Below are positions 1 through 7,732 of a DNA stretch of 12,057 nucleotides, in pieces. The stretch lies in assembly GCA_034696485.1 (NCBI GenBank), contig JAQIWT010001177.1, forward strand, positions 1 through 12,057, given 5' to 3'. Each line of letters begins with the position of its first letter. Position 1 is the stretch's first letter. The position numbers and the translations under genes were made by a program. The notes under the pieces were generated by a model, which saw only the letters and a program-made list of their open reading frames with translations, was not told where the DNA came from and did not search any database. This DNA is from Isohypsibius dastychi. Lineage: Eukaryota; Tardigrada; Eutardigrada; Parachela; Isohypsibiidae.

Positions 1-369
1 CTGGTGCACCTGTTCATGTGATAAGCGGATCAGCTGTGAGTTTGTTGTCCTTTTCGGAACATAGAGAATTTGTGAAGGATTCAGCACTCTTGGTCATTTC
101 AGGGCTGCAAAGAGAAAACGGACAATTTCATCAATCCCGAACTGTGGAGTGCTTTCCGCAATTCCGATTATGGCTTCATGAAGATGCACGTAATAAATAA
201 GACGCACATCGCGGTGAAACAGGTTTCGGATGAAAAGGTCACCATTAAACTTGTTGCGTTTTCGACAAATTTCGGATGTGTTTTCTTGCAGGATGGTGCT
301 GTCATCGACTCTTTTATTTTAATCAAGGACGAAAAAGCTGGATACGGTCGAATAGCGTTTGCCTCTTGA
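1..369 (+). CDS. ACP7: Acid phosphatase type 7 (purple acid phosphatase-like), C-terminal end, partial
   Basis: This is the last ~81 residues of a metallophosphatase of the purple acid phosphatase family, which hydrolyses phosphomonoesters with a dinuclear metal centre, usually in the secretory pathway or outside the cell. Three exons are visible: 1-35 (frame from base 3, GAPVHVISGSA), 103-237 (GCKEKTDNF, then WSAFRNSDYG and NKTHIAVKQVSDEK) and 292-369 (DGAVIDSFILIKD, stop TGA 367-369). The introns are 36-102 (GTGAGT...TTTCAG) and 238-291 (GTCACC...TTGCAG), both phase 0. The 'GSAGCKEKTDxF' turn, 'WSAFRxxDYG', 'NxTHxxxxQVSD' and 'G.VIDSFxLIKD' match the conserved C-terminal cap of animal ACP7. 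The catalytic metal ligands lie upstream, outside the window. It converges on the Kelch gene. Family assignment comes from recalled motifs; exon limits from splice consensus. Confidence 0.85.
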
Positions 370-419
370 AACAGGGTGAGGAGATGAGAAATGTTCCACA
401 AAACGCTGCGCTTTTGTTT

Positions 420-472
420 CGGTGGATGAGCAAGTGAGAAAGTGAAAATGATGACGGTGGATGAGCAAGTGA
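420..472. repeat. Short direct repeat, 18-bp unit twice, 35 bp apart
   Basis: CGGTGGATGAGCAAGTGA occurs exactly at 420-437 and at 455-472. The sequence between is AG-rich. It lies just after the phosphatase stop and probably reflects local duplication in the 3' UTR. Confidence 0.8.
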
Positions 473-835
473 AAAACCGCTGCGATAAATGTACGGATAA
501 CGAATACAAATGAAATGCTGGCGTTTCACTGTAAAAAATTGAGCAACTGAGAATTATTAACGCTTATTGGAAACCACATTTTGTCTTGTATAAGTATAAC
601 AGTATATTACAATGTGTGATATACGACAATGAAAAGCATGTATTTGTATGAAAACATTTTTTGACCTGCGTTCCATTGTGGATGTTGGCCGTCGCAAGAC
701 AAATCCAGGATGTACTGACAAAAAAACAGAAGTGCAGCGCAGGCACCTTGAGAATGCCTTCGATATGAAGGAAGTCAATTTGCAGCGGAAATCAGTGCAC
801 CCGGCTCTCGCAGACCAGCTGCAAATTTTAAAACC

Positions 836-841
836 AATAAA
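836..841 (+). promoter_or_regulatory. Candidate polyadenylation signal AATAAA for the acid phosphatase gene
   Basis: This is the first canonical AATAAA on the + strand after the stop at 369. It would give a 3' UTR of about 470-490 nt. A closer variant signal could be used instead. Confidence 0.3.
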
Positions 842-1289
842 TTTAGCGTATGACAGATGACAGGAACGACTGATTTTTACATTTTCTGATCCTGAACGCA
901 ACTTCTGATGTGTCCATGTTCCAGTTTGATGCGTCGGTCAATATTTCCTTAGTTACCAAGGTTGCACTATCTATATCGTAGATATGTATACAACGTTTCA
1001 TAGTTCGGCATATTTGGCATGGATTAGGCGACCGAAAGTCGATTTGATGGTAACAAACGCTGAAAGATCAAAGTTAAGATGATGTGAATAAGATGAACCA
1101 ACCAAGCTACACTCTACCAGGTGAAATAACAGTAGCGTACAAACTAAACGCTAGGGCTAACGAAAGTTTTTGGCTCTGTGGCCCCTCGCCTCCGGATGAT
1201 TTAAATTCAGATAGATGGATAGAAATAAAATATTAGCTTATGGCGATGGCCATCCTCGGCTCGATCTATTATCCAGTCAGTGACCCGGC

Positions 1290-1295
1290 TTTAAT
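1290..1295 (-). promoter_or_regulatory. Candidate polyadenylation signal ATTAAA for the Kelch gene
   Basis: On the minus strand ATTAAA occurs about 30 nt after the Kelch stop codon (1324-1326). This common variant hexamer would give a very short 3' UTR. Confidence 0.35.
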
Positions 1296-1323
1296 AACCG
1301 GTATCCGAGCTGAAATATACTTT

Positions 1324-3511
1324 CTATGGATTTCTCGCATCCCATTTTTCGAACTCTTCATCTGAAATCTCGTCCCAGCAATGGATTCGGTTTCTGATTA
1401 TCAACTTTCCATCCCAATGGCTCATATCCAGTGGTCGAGCTGTTTGGTCCAACTCTGGAGTTCACGAAGATAGAATTCGTGAAAGACTTAAAGATTTACT
1501 AATCGGTAGCTTCTTATGACTCTTACTTATGACAGTAGACCATATGTCCCGTGAAGGATTATATGACATCAGATATAGTTCGCGGACTTTCCGATGAACT
1601 ACCTCCTGGTCTGAACGAGCTAAAGCAAACTGGTTATTACGAAACAATAACACGCACATCACTGAAACACACACAACACGGTACCCACCTATAGTGTAAA
1701 TCAACCCATTTGGGTGAGAACAGAGCCCACATACACGATGTTTGTCACCTGAAGGGGCATAGAAATGGACCTGATCTGTTTTTCGCGTCCAGCTTTGAAG
1801 CTTTGGATCATACGCAAATGTCTGCCGTGGATCAGGTCTGGGGATAGAATACATGGTACCTTTCGGAACACACCCAACTACAGTAAGGCAATTTTGATGC
1901 GTTATGAATCTCGATAGAGCTGGGAGAATATCAAACGGAATCTCTTGGCTGAAGTTTGCCAAGTTCTCTGCCGCAGTCATCGTGGAGATCCACCGCGTCA
2001 AAAAAGCAACTCCTGCTAAACTAGTGCTAGTGTAGTGCAATATATAAAGGGATCCATCCAGCAAGCCCATCCCTATAAACTGACATGTTGTTGAAGTGCT
2101 GTCTTGGCTAAGGTCAACCGATCTTACAGAACAAATGAGTGAGACGACTGTCTTCTATAAATCGTTCCCACGAGTTTGTTTCGAGGATGTACTTGAAAAC
2201 GATAGTCGGTGCCCTCCACGACCGTTCCCGTTTGGCTGCCAGCAGTAGATCACCTTCTGGTGACAGGCATACGAACCGGGGGTGCAGATCATCTGGTGTA
2301 TCACGCAGCCATTTGGTCTGATTACTCGTGGGATCGTAAATTCCGACCAAGTTCCTTTCAAACTCCTTCAAATACTCGTTGGATAATAATTGTTGTCCAC
2401 AGTCAGGCAACTCGCTGCGGATTCTCTGATTGAGAACGACCAGACCACAGTGAAATCCTTAAAAAAACCATGTCAATGCTAAATCTAAGGAACCTTCCAT
2501 TGCGCCTGACGGTGTATTAGCTTGCCTGGCATGAAGAAGAAAGAGATGCTGTTTTAAACGCATCTGAAATTCTGAGTTGACAGTAGACTGAGAATTATCA
2601 TGGCCTGTCTTTAGGTCATCATTACTCTCCAATTTATCATATACCCAGCAGTGGTACTGTGCAACCCCTCTAATTTAATACCTCTCCAGTTTAATATCGT
2701 GAAACTGGTTGCGTCACATGCGCCGTATAGGAAGGGGGCTGGGCAGTTCACTGCGCGGGGTCCCTCTTCAGTTCAATAGGCCCCCACGGTAAATTTTGCC
2801 GCAGTGCCCTCAGCCTCTGACAAAGTCCATCGCTGATTTGATAAAAAATGTTGTGATTCTCCAGATTAGCTTGAAGAAAACTCTCCCCACTAAAAATCAT
2901 TTCGAAAACAACGATTCGAATTATTCTCGATCGCCAAATTAATGTTCCCCGGTCAACAACGCTGTTTTTGACAAATTCGTGAATGACGCGATTTTGACGT
3001 TGCTTCACCTCTCCAGTTTAATAACCTCTCGAATTTGACAGCTCGGCGCTTATTAAATTAGAGAGGTTGCACAGTATATGGATTTTGTTGTGGTTTTACT
3101 CGCTATATGGGTTGCCAAACGTGTCCCATATAACCAGGGGATGGTGTACATTCGGCTGAGAACGCGATATTCCTAAGTCCAATGCGGTGATATTGCAGTA
3201 ACGATAAGTACTCTATCCTCGCGGGTAACTGGCACAATCAAATTTGTTTTCGTATTGAGTTAACACAGTCAATCAAATTTGACTGTGCCAGTTACGCGCG
3301 AGGATAGAGTACAGAATATTTGGCTTATCCTGTGGGAGTGCAAAAACTTCAAACACACCTGTGCTTACCGGAAGACAGCATTTACCTGGTTGGGGTCTTT
3401 GGGGGATGCCGGCTCAAAGTCAACTAGCATCTTCCATCTGTTTGAACTGCTTGAGCCGCGCCGGTAGCCAGGTGCGGTGCCCGGTTGAATAGGGACCATT
3501 AGTGAAGCCAT
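1324..3511 (-). CDS. Kelch-repeat (beta-propeller) protein, six exons, one split by a transposon
   Basis: Exons, in gene order: 3511-3386 (ATG in CAACAATGGC context, ends CAG|GTAAAT), 3172-2560 (interrupted by the element at 2657-3074), 2457-2128, 2072-1689, 1619-1527 and 1454-1324 (stop TAG). Phases agree at every junction (0,1,1,1,1). Without the element the CDS would be 1257 nt, about 418 residues. Kelch blades show as Y-(D/N)-P...W strands: GIYDPTSNQTKW, YILETNSWERF, FAYDPKLQSWTRK, YNPSRDIWSTV, with GLIYTIG and LVVLNQRI strands between. Kelch propellers bind proteins, often as substrate receptors of CUL3 ligases; here no BTB is attached. Whether the 42-residue first exon belongs is uncertain. 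An alternative donor at 2494 would leave a 36-nt intron. With the element present, reading runs into a stop in its terminal repeat, so this copy may be broken. Confidence 0.7.
2657..3074. mobile_element. Non-autonomous TA-inserting DNA transposon (MITE-like), 418 bp
   Basis: Terminal inverted repeats of 24 bp (2657-2680 and 3051-3074) match at 23 of 24 positions, begin CTGTGCAACC and are flanked by TA on both sides (2655-2656, 3075-3076). That fits a Tc1/mariner/pogo-class element; the 'AACCTCTCTAAT' core is reminiscent of Tigger/pogo termini. CCTCTCCAGTTTAATA recurs exactly at 2681-2696 and 3008-3023. A degenerate copy follows at 3025 onward and the terminal repeat carries a related unit, so the subterminal zones hold several like motifs, perhaps transposase binding sites. 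The only sizeable frame (2748-3008, -) resembles no transposase I recognise. It sits inside a Kelch exon. Confidence 0.88.
3208..3312. repeat. Hairpin-forming inverted repeat, 38-bp arms, 29-nt loop
   Basis: Arms 3208-3245 and 3275-3312 are reverse complements at 36 of 38 positions, with GTACTCTATCC at the outer ends. A second small inverted repeat (CACAGTCAA / TTGACTGTG) lies at the loop side. No clear target duplication is visible. It could be a tiny foldback transposon or a hairpin RNA source. It falls between the first two exons of the Kelch gene model. Confidence 0.88.
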
Positions 3512-3638
3512 TGTTGGAGAGTTTTGTTGACTTGGATGTTTGAGGGACAAATAGAGCGAGTTGATGAGAAGGAGCTTTGAATTTAGGCGGATTATTTCTG
3601 TTTGAGATGTTTCGATTTTAACCTCGAGCGCTTTTTAG

Positions 3639-3887
3639 ATGGGTTGTGAGGTGGAAAGAGAAATCGATAGGGATGAATTAGTTTCGGCGGTTAGAACAGG
3701 TGATTACGGAATGGAATCGATTGGTTACGAGGAATACAGAAAAACTGAAAGAAAATCAAGCGGCGGCTCAAAGATCTTGGTTCATTTAAAACTGACTCGA
3801 AATATACCAGCAAAAAACCAATGCGCTTTTTTGATATTCAAGGAACCCTCGAAGGTTCCTGAATATACCGTCCCCCACCTTTGGTAA
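3639..3887 (+). CDS. Possible short protein or first exon, divergent from the Kelch gene
   Basis: This open frame of 82 residues starts ATGGGTTGTGAG. It has a charged, exon-like N-terminal half (EREIDRDELV, GDYGMESIGYEEYRK, Lys/Ser-rich to about residue 44) and ends PHLW-stop. The stop lies in TTTGGTAAGACC, which also reads as a good 5' splice site after 3882 or so, so this may be a first exon. It is head-to-head with the Kelch ATG at 3511, with 127 bp between. I recognise no domain. A hairpin at 3835-3865 overlaps its end, which weakens the case. It could be chance. Confidence 0.3.
   Translation: MGCEVEREIDRDELVSAVRTGDYGMESIGYEEYRKTERKSSGGSKILVHLKLTRNIPAKNQCAFLIFKEPSKVPEYTVPHLW
3835..3865. 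repeat. Small inverted repeat (hairpin)
   Basis: TATTCAAGGAACC and GGTTCCTGAATA can pair around a CTCGAA loop with one bulged A. The similar string AATATACC also occurs upstream near 3801. No function is evident. Confidence 0.6.
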
Positions 3888-4028
3888 GACCGTACGTTTT
3901 TTGGCAAAGCCTTGAGATTATTAAAGGCCGTTCGGTGCGCGATGTGTTTAAACACTGCTGCGTTTAAACAATTAATTATTTAATCATTCGCCACTTATCG
4001 ATTAATCCATGAGTGAAGGATTAAATGA

Positions 4029-4060
4029 GGGAGTGAGTGATGAGTGAGTGAGTGAGTGAG
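4029..4060. repeat. GAGT/GTGA microsatellite
   Basis: A run of GAGT units is interrupted once by GATGAG. Translation of this tract gives the artefactual LTHSLITHSL string in one minus frame. Confidence 0.9.
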
Positions 4061-4067
4061 ATTAAAT

Positions 4068-4177
4068 TTGATAGGGACCAGAGAGACTTTTTAACCGCGC
4101 TGCACAAAAGCGCAAATTTGCAACGGCGGGCGGCGCGCGCCTTTGATCTTTGATAGAGGCCAGGCAGACTTTTTACA
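4068..4177. repeat. Imperfect direct repeat, ~28 bp, period about 82 bp
   Basis: TTGATAGGGACCAGAGAGAC at 4068 onward is echoed by TTGATAGAGGCCAGGCAGAC from 4150 onward, both continuing into CTTTTTA. The spacer is GC-rich (CGGCGGGCGGCGCGCGC). It is probably the remains of a tandem duplication. Confidence 0.65.
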
Positions 4178-4446
4178 ACTTTCTGGTCAAACTTCTGAGG
4201 TGCCCGAAATTGAAGTCGGCTGTTAAGTCGACAAAAATCAGAAGAAACTCTCAAAAAATTCAAAAAGTTCTTTTCACCAGCCACTTTTCACCAGTTTTGC
4301 TTCTCATCCAAACACGAGTCAGTGATCTTCATCAAGTCATTACACCCCGAGCACCAAGATCGAGTCACCGACTTGCGAACAAAATTATTCATCTTGTCGG
4401 CGACGGGTTTGGTTTGCCGTCCAGCGGAAATCTTGAACTGATCTCT

Positions 4447-4813
4447 TCAGTGTCCAGATTTATTCGAATATATAGAATAGATGCGGTCGCAAATTATGTA
4501 AAAACCAAAATTGCCGCTTGACCTGTTCGGCTCGACGGAATACATGATGCGGCTGTTCAGTCCGATGTCGGTATCACTGGCCACCACTACTCCCAGAAAC
4601 GCAAATGGAGTACGGCACTGGGCAGCAAAGTCGTATGAGTTGTGGAGTACCAGAACCCAGAAAACCAAAAGAGCCAGTGCACTGATTTTTTGCCGGGTTA
4701 GAGAATTGCATTCAGATGCCGTGTGCAGACATGTTCTCGGTGGTGGATTGGACTTAGATTGTCATTAACATCTCAAACAGAATCACCAAAAAGGTCACGT
4801 TCACAGAATCCAT
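4447..4813 (-). CDS. Cadherin-like protein, N-terminal exons with signal peptide
   Basis: Exon 1 at 4813-4779 starts ATGGATTCTGTG and ends CT|GTTTGAG (phase 2). Exon 2 starts at 4681 after AAATCAG and restores the frame. Together they give MDSVNVTFLVIL joined to ALALLVFWVLVLHNSYDFAA, a charge-poor hydrophobic leader like a signal peptide. There follows GVVVASDTDIGLNSRIMYSV, which is the cadherin repeat signature (A-x-D-x-D-x-G-x-N-x-x-I-x-Y-S-x) with its calcium-binding Asp and Asn residues. Cadherins mediate calcium-dependent adhesion. The frame runs on to a stop at 4447-4449, but a donor at AACAG|GTCAAG (exon end 4523) would continue into a further exon near 4438 that I could not settle. 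Only one repeat is visible, so the gene is a fragment, is very small, or has exons I missed. Confidence 0.55.
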
Positions 4814-5440
4814 TATTTCTTTGGTAGGCTGCTGATAAGTTCAGAAGTGCTGAATAAGTTCTAACTTCTAACCAATGACATCAACATCCACTGCAGTGCG
4901 ACAAGGCCGAAATGTACAGCCTTGAGGTTTAAATGAACTCAACAACTTGAACGCTTAACAGTGTACTGGAGCAGCAACTTACCATCATGGAATAATCGCG
5001 TGCCGAAACTTCCAGTTGTGTGATAAAACCAGAAAATCAAATTAAAACCAGCAAAAGCTCACTTAAATGCAGCATAACTTGATCGTTTGGCTAATTTACT
5101 ACTATATGGTAATCTCTATCTCGGGGATTCGGGGGTGTTGCTCATGGCGCGGGAGCGCAGACTTGACGACAAGTTAGTAAGTTGGAATTTGCCATACTGG
5201 ATATTTGCGATTTCATTTCTACACCGGGTCTTCCTCTTGGCTAATAAACAGTGGCTTGAGCAGGCATAATTTGAGGAGTAAGTTACTGCTTGAGCATCCA
5301 GCGGGAACCAGTCTTGCTTCACTTCGAGAAAAATAAGCGGAAACAAAAATTTTGGAAAAATGATTCTCGTGAGATTTAATCAAAAGTTAATTGAAAATTA
5401 TCCAAATCTGAGGAACCGGAAATTTGGTCGACAAGTTCGG
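4814..5440. other. No confident gene
   Basis: The minus frame 5346-5116 contains a possible exon end (DWFPLDAQA before GTAACT) but no acceptor, partner exon or family could be assigned. The rest shows no signal beyond AT-rich noncoding sequence. Confidence 0.4.
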
Positions 5441-5765
5441 TTATATAGCCTGTTCAAGTCCTATCAATTCTTCGTTCAGACAATCCATCCTGAATTTTCT
5501 CTGAATATATTCCGGTTTCGTTTCCTCGTAGTTCACTTCCTCTTTTGCCATGGAAACAGTTGCTTCCTCTTCTACAACAAGAGCCGCCCGATAAATCTGG
5601 TCTCTCTGAAAATGTATATTTCATACCAATGGCTTTAGTGAAGTACGGGAAGAAGACCAGCTCCACATCATTCGTATCGGCAGAGTCCAAGTAAACTGCT
5701 CCCGCAACAGCAAAGCTGATATTACGGATCCCATCATCAGTTGACCAATTCTTCAGGGGCAAAAA
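5441..5765 (-). CDS. Terminal exon of an unidentified protein, with apparent one-base frameshift
   Basis: A strong acceptor (CATTTTGTTTGCAG) opens the exon at 5765 in phase 0. The first frame reads FLPLKNWSTDDGIRNISF, then a hydrophobic-acidic stretch (VYLDSADTNDVELVFFPYF) to about 5609. From there the plausible protein moves to another frame, beginning DQIYRAALVVEEEATVSM, continuing acidic and charged (KEEVNYEETKPEYIQRK) and ending GLEQAI-stop at 5441-5443. Dropping one T from the TTTT run at 5609-5612 joins the two. A splice at GTATGA...TTTCAG would be only 21 nt and keeps the wrong frame. The unshifted frame stops at 5454 with a less protein-like tail. I recognise no family. Upstream exons were not found. 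Confidence 0.45.
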
Positions 5766-6300
5766 CTGCAAACAAAATGACTGTTACGGCGTCAACAATG
5801 TTTGAATTCACTAATGCTGTGACAGCTACCTATCTGCCTTCATTTTCATTTTAGTACTTTTGCTCAACCTTTCGCGATTTTTCCACGGAAAAATTTATAT
5901 GATCAACTCTTCAAAAGTGTCATCTCGTTCTGAAAATATATTATTGATTCTAACAACTCCGAGTTCTCCATGGTCCATCAAGTGAACCAACCACAAATAT
6001 GTCTCAAATAAAATCGGTAAAATTTGGTCAAGTTCTCGGTTACTTCCTGGTAAAATATTTGTTTCACTTATTACAAATTAAATTCGATACGTTGCTCAAA
6101 AAATTGTCAGTCTTAATCATCACTTATAAGGAAATGAAAATTAACTATTTCGACATCTTTTTGAAAGAACAGAAACAATCACAGCGAAAGTTAAAGCGAT
6201 CGGAGGGGTGTTCAAATTTGTTAGGCAGATAGGTTCTTCGAACACCTACCTCGGAAGAATTCTTCCTTCACATCGACTGCATTCTCGGGCAAACTCGTTT
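5766..6300. other. No confident gene
   Basis: AT-rich. On the minus strand an ATG near 5973 opens a short acidic frame (MDHGELGVVRINNIF) that ends about 27 codons on, without a splice site matching the downstream exon. The plus frame at 5999-6232 is Lys/Ile-rich and resembles nothing known. A 14-bp perfect palindrome (GGAAGAATTCTTCC) lies at 6253-6266. Confidence 0.4.
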
Positions 6301-6598
6301 TGCGGGAGGACGATTCAAAACATTACGTGGCCAGTCAAATCCTGAAGAGCGTTTTCCAAGGAAATTATGAGATTTTCTTTCTGCGCTGCGGTTCAGACGA
6401 TAGAACAAGACGGGTGAAATCATTTATGCTATTCTCTCTCGCACGTCTTTAACTTTTGTAACTTTTGAAACCTATGTAACTTTTCAAAAAATCTTATCTG
6501 CCTACCATACCGTCTGAACCGCAGCGCTTCGAGGAAATCTCATAGTTATCCTTGAAAAGTGTTCTGCCACGGACTGATATGTAAAACATCCTCCCGCA
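6301..6598. repeat. Long imperfect inverted repeat (hairpin), ~90-100 nt arms
   Basis: The left arm 6301-6399 (TGCGGGAGGACG...GCGGTTCAGACG) and right arm 6511-6598 (CGTCTGAACCGCAGCGC...CATCCTCCCGCA) are reverse complements over most of their length. The closest matches are at the two ends (GCGCTGCGGTTCAGACG and TGCGGGAGGA) and around ATGAGATTT; small indels occur between. The ~110-nt loop holds repeated TAACTTTTxxAA units (TTTGTAACTTTTGAAACC, ATGTAACTTTTCAAAA). No target-site duplication was identified. Candidates are a foldback or MITE element, or a source of hairpin-derived small RNA. Confidence 0.8.
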
Positions 6599-6805
6599 CG
6601 AGGAGTCGGCTTATTTGCAAGACAAGAATAGCATCCTATAAGACTATCTTACTTTTTCCTCACACTTCACGCATCGTAGCTGCTGGATTTCAGGATTTTC
6701 ATATTCTGTTCCTAGTAATATGTTGTCCTCAAGCGGAAGGATATACGATGCAAGTTTTGTGGCAAAAGCAAAGTCATCGAACAAAGTCGATCTGCTCAAT
6801 AAGCG
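6599..6805. other. No gene seen
   Basis: Short interval between the long hairpin and the retroelement-like ORF. No splice pair or protein similarity was seen. Confidence 0.4.
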
Positions 6806-6853
6806 ATGACTAGCTGCTTCCGCTTCGGAGGTGTCACAAAAACCCCTGAAAAT

Positions 6854-7424
6854 TCCGAATTCAAAATGAGGGAATACAGAGAGAATAATATATCTGGAAT
6901 ACTTGAGGAGAAAGTACATGTGACGAGTGAAAATTATTCGGAGGACGTCTCTTCCAGTAATACGCAGATCAAGATTTTTCGAGGCGCAGTCCCGGTATGT
7001 CGACAGAGAGAGAGCTTGCTTGAAAAGATCACAGCTGAGCACGCTGAAACAAAACTCCATCATACAGTCGTCGATCAACAACATGACTTTCAGAAAACTA
7101 TGAAGGAACTCACGGAAAACGAAGCTCTTCCCCAAAACGCTTTATTTGTTCCCGAATGCGGGGTGGTATCCCTCTTGTGTTTGTCATTCCGTACGAACAC
7201 AAAGACAAACGATCAAACTTTTGGGGAGCGGGAGGGGAGGTCTCGTGTCTTCCGAAATTTCCATGAGCCATCTTGATCAATTCTAGAACAAAAAGCTCAC
7301 ATCGTTTTTCAATCACTATCGAGGAATCAAGATCGCACCTGACGTTGCATATTCTCGTCGAAAGTTGGCGATCTTGGCAAACAGAGAACGTTTTGAAAAA
7401 GCCATTCTCGGTCGGAAAAAATGA
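6854..7424 (+). pseudogene. Decayed LINE ORF1-like coding remnant
   Basis: Three segments on the plus strand, in different frames, together look like one broken ORF. Segment 1 (about 6854-7150) is hydrophilic with a probable coiled coil (ESLLEKITAEHAETKLHH, then DFQKTMKELTENEALPQN). Segment 2 (7156-7266) reads GIPLVFVIPYEHKDKRSNF. Segment 3 (7287-7424) reads HYRGIKIAPDVAYSRRKLAI, then NRERFEKAILGRKK before a stop. A coiled coil followed by 'PLVFxxIPYxxKDK' and 'IxIxPDxxxxxRK' is the pattern of ORF1 RNA-binding proteins of L1-like non-LTR retrotransposons, as I recall it. No reverse transcriptase was seen nearby. The frame changes argue for an inactive copy. The overlapping minus frames (7135-6644, 7499-7110) seem to be shadows. 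The assignment is tentative. Confidence 0.38.
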
Positions 7425-7732
7425 CAACAATCGCAGAATCGATTTCGTCAGCGAGACAGCCTTGATTCCTCTCTGCCCCCACCACCTCGCCTCATTCAAA
7501 GTAACCGTACCCGGTCTTCCGTGCTGTTGCCCTTAAGGCCCTGTTAATTTTGGGTTAATTTTGTCATCTACACGTATACAGTACTGTATGCATGTCTCGA
7601 CCAAAATTCTTTGAATGTCGGTTTACATAATGGATCCCACGGCTGATTTCGAGATTCTCTATTTACCTTATTGCAATCCTCCTGATGGGCTGTCCATAAC
7701 GTGTTTCCAACAGTACCAGTACTGGGAAGTAT
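7425..7732. other. 3' flank of the BTB-BACK gene; possible extra exon
   Basis: On the minus strand, after the ACTTTTCAG at about 7742, an open stretch (AEYFPVLVLLETRYGQPIRR) ends at a good donor AATAAG|GTAAAT (7672). It may be a continuation exon of the BTB-BACK gene, but no phase-matched strong donor was found in the preceding exon. Confidence 0.3.

Larger units (their letters stand above)
370..1289. other. Noncoding interval between convergent genes
   Basis: No exon with a matched splice pair or recognisable protein was found here. The open frame at 648-860 (+) has no family resemblance and sits in the expected 3' UTR of the phosphatase gene. A short direct repeat at 420-472 is listed separately. 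Confidence 0.5.
3888..4380. other. Noncoding stretch with simple and degenerate repeats
   Basis: I saw no convincing exon. It holds GTTTAAAC palindromes (about 3948-3970), the GAGT tract and an imperfect direct repeat described separately. The frames at 4021-4284 (-) and 4150-4521 (+) cover repeats and look non-coding. Confidence 0.45.

Noticed and set aside
648-860. 70-codon plus-strand ORF after the phosphatase gene
   Set aside because: It has no family resemblance, lies in the likely 3' UTR before the AATAAA at 836, and shows no splice partner.
2748-3008. 86-codon minus-strand ORF inside the MITE as a transposase gene
   Set aside because: No DDE residues, helix-turn-helix or other transposase pattern could be seen, and the element is far too short to be autonomous.
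6253-6266. Perfect palindrome GGAAGAATTCTTCC as a heat-shock element
   Set aside because: The GAA and TTC units do not have the two-base spacing of a heat-shock element, and no gene start is nearby.
6644-7135. 163-codon minus-strand ORF as a real gene
   Set aside because: It is the longest minus ORF in this interval but opposes the more protein-like plus frame, has no recognisable domain, and its Phe/Ser/Leu-rich make-up fits an antisense shadow.
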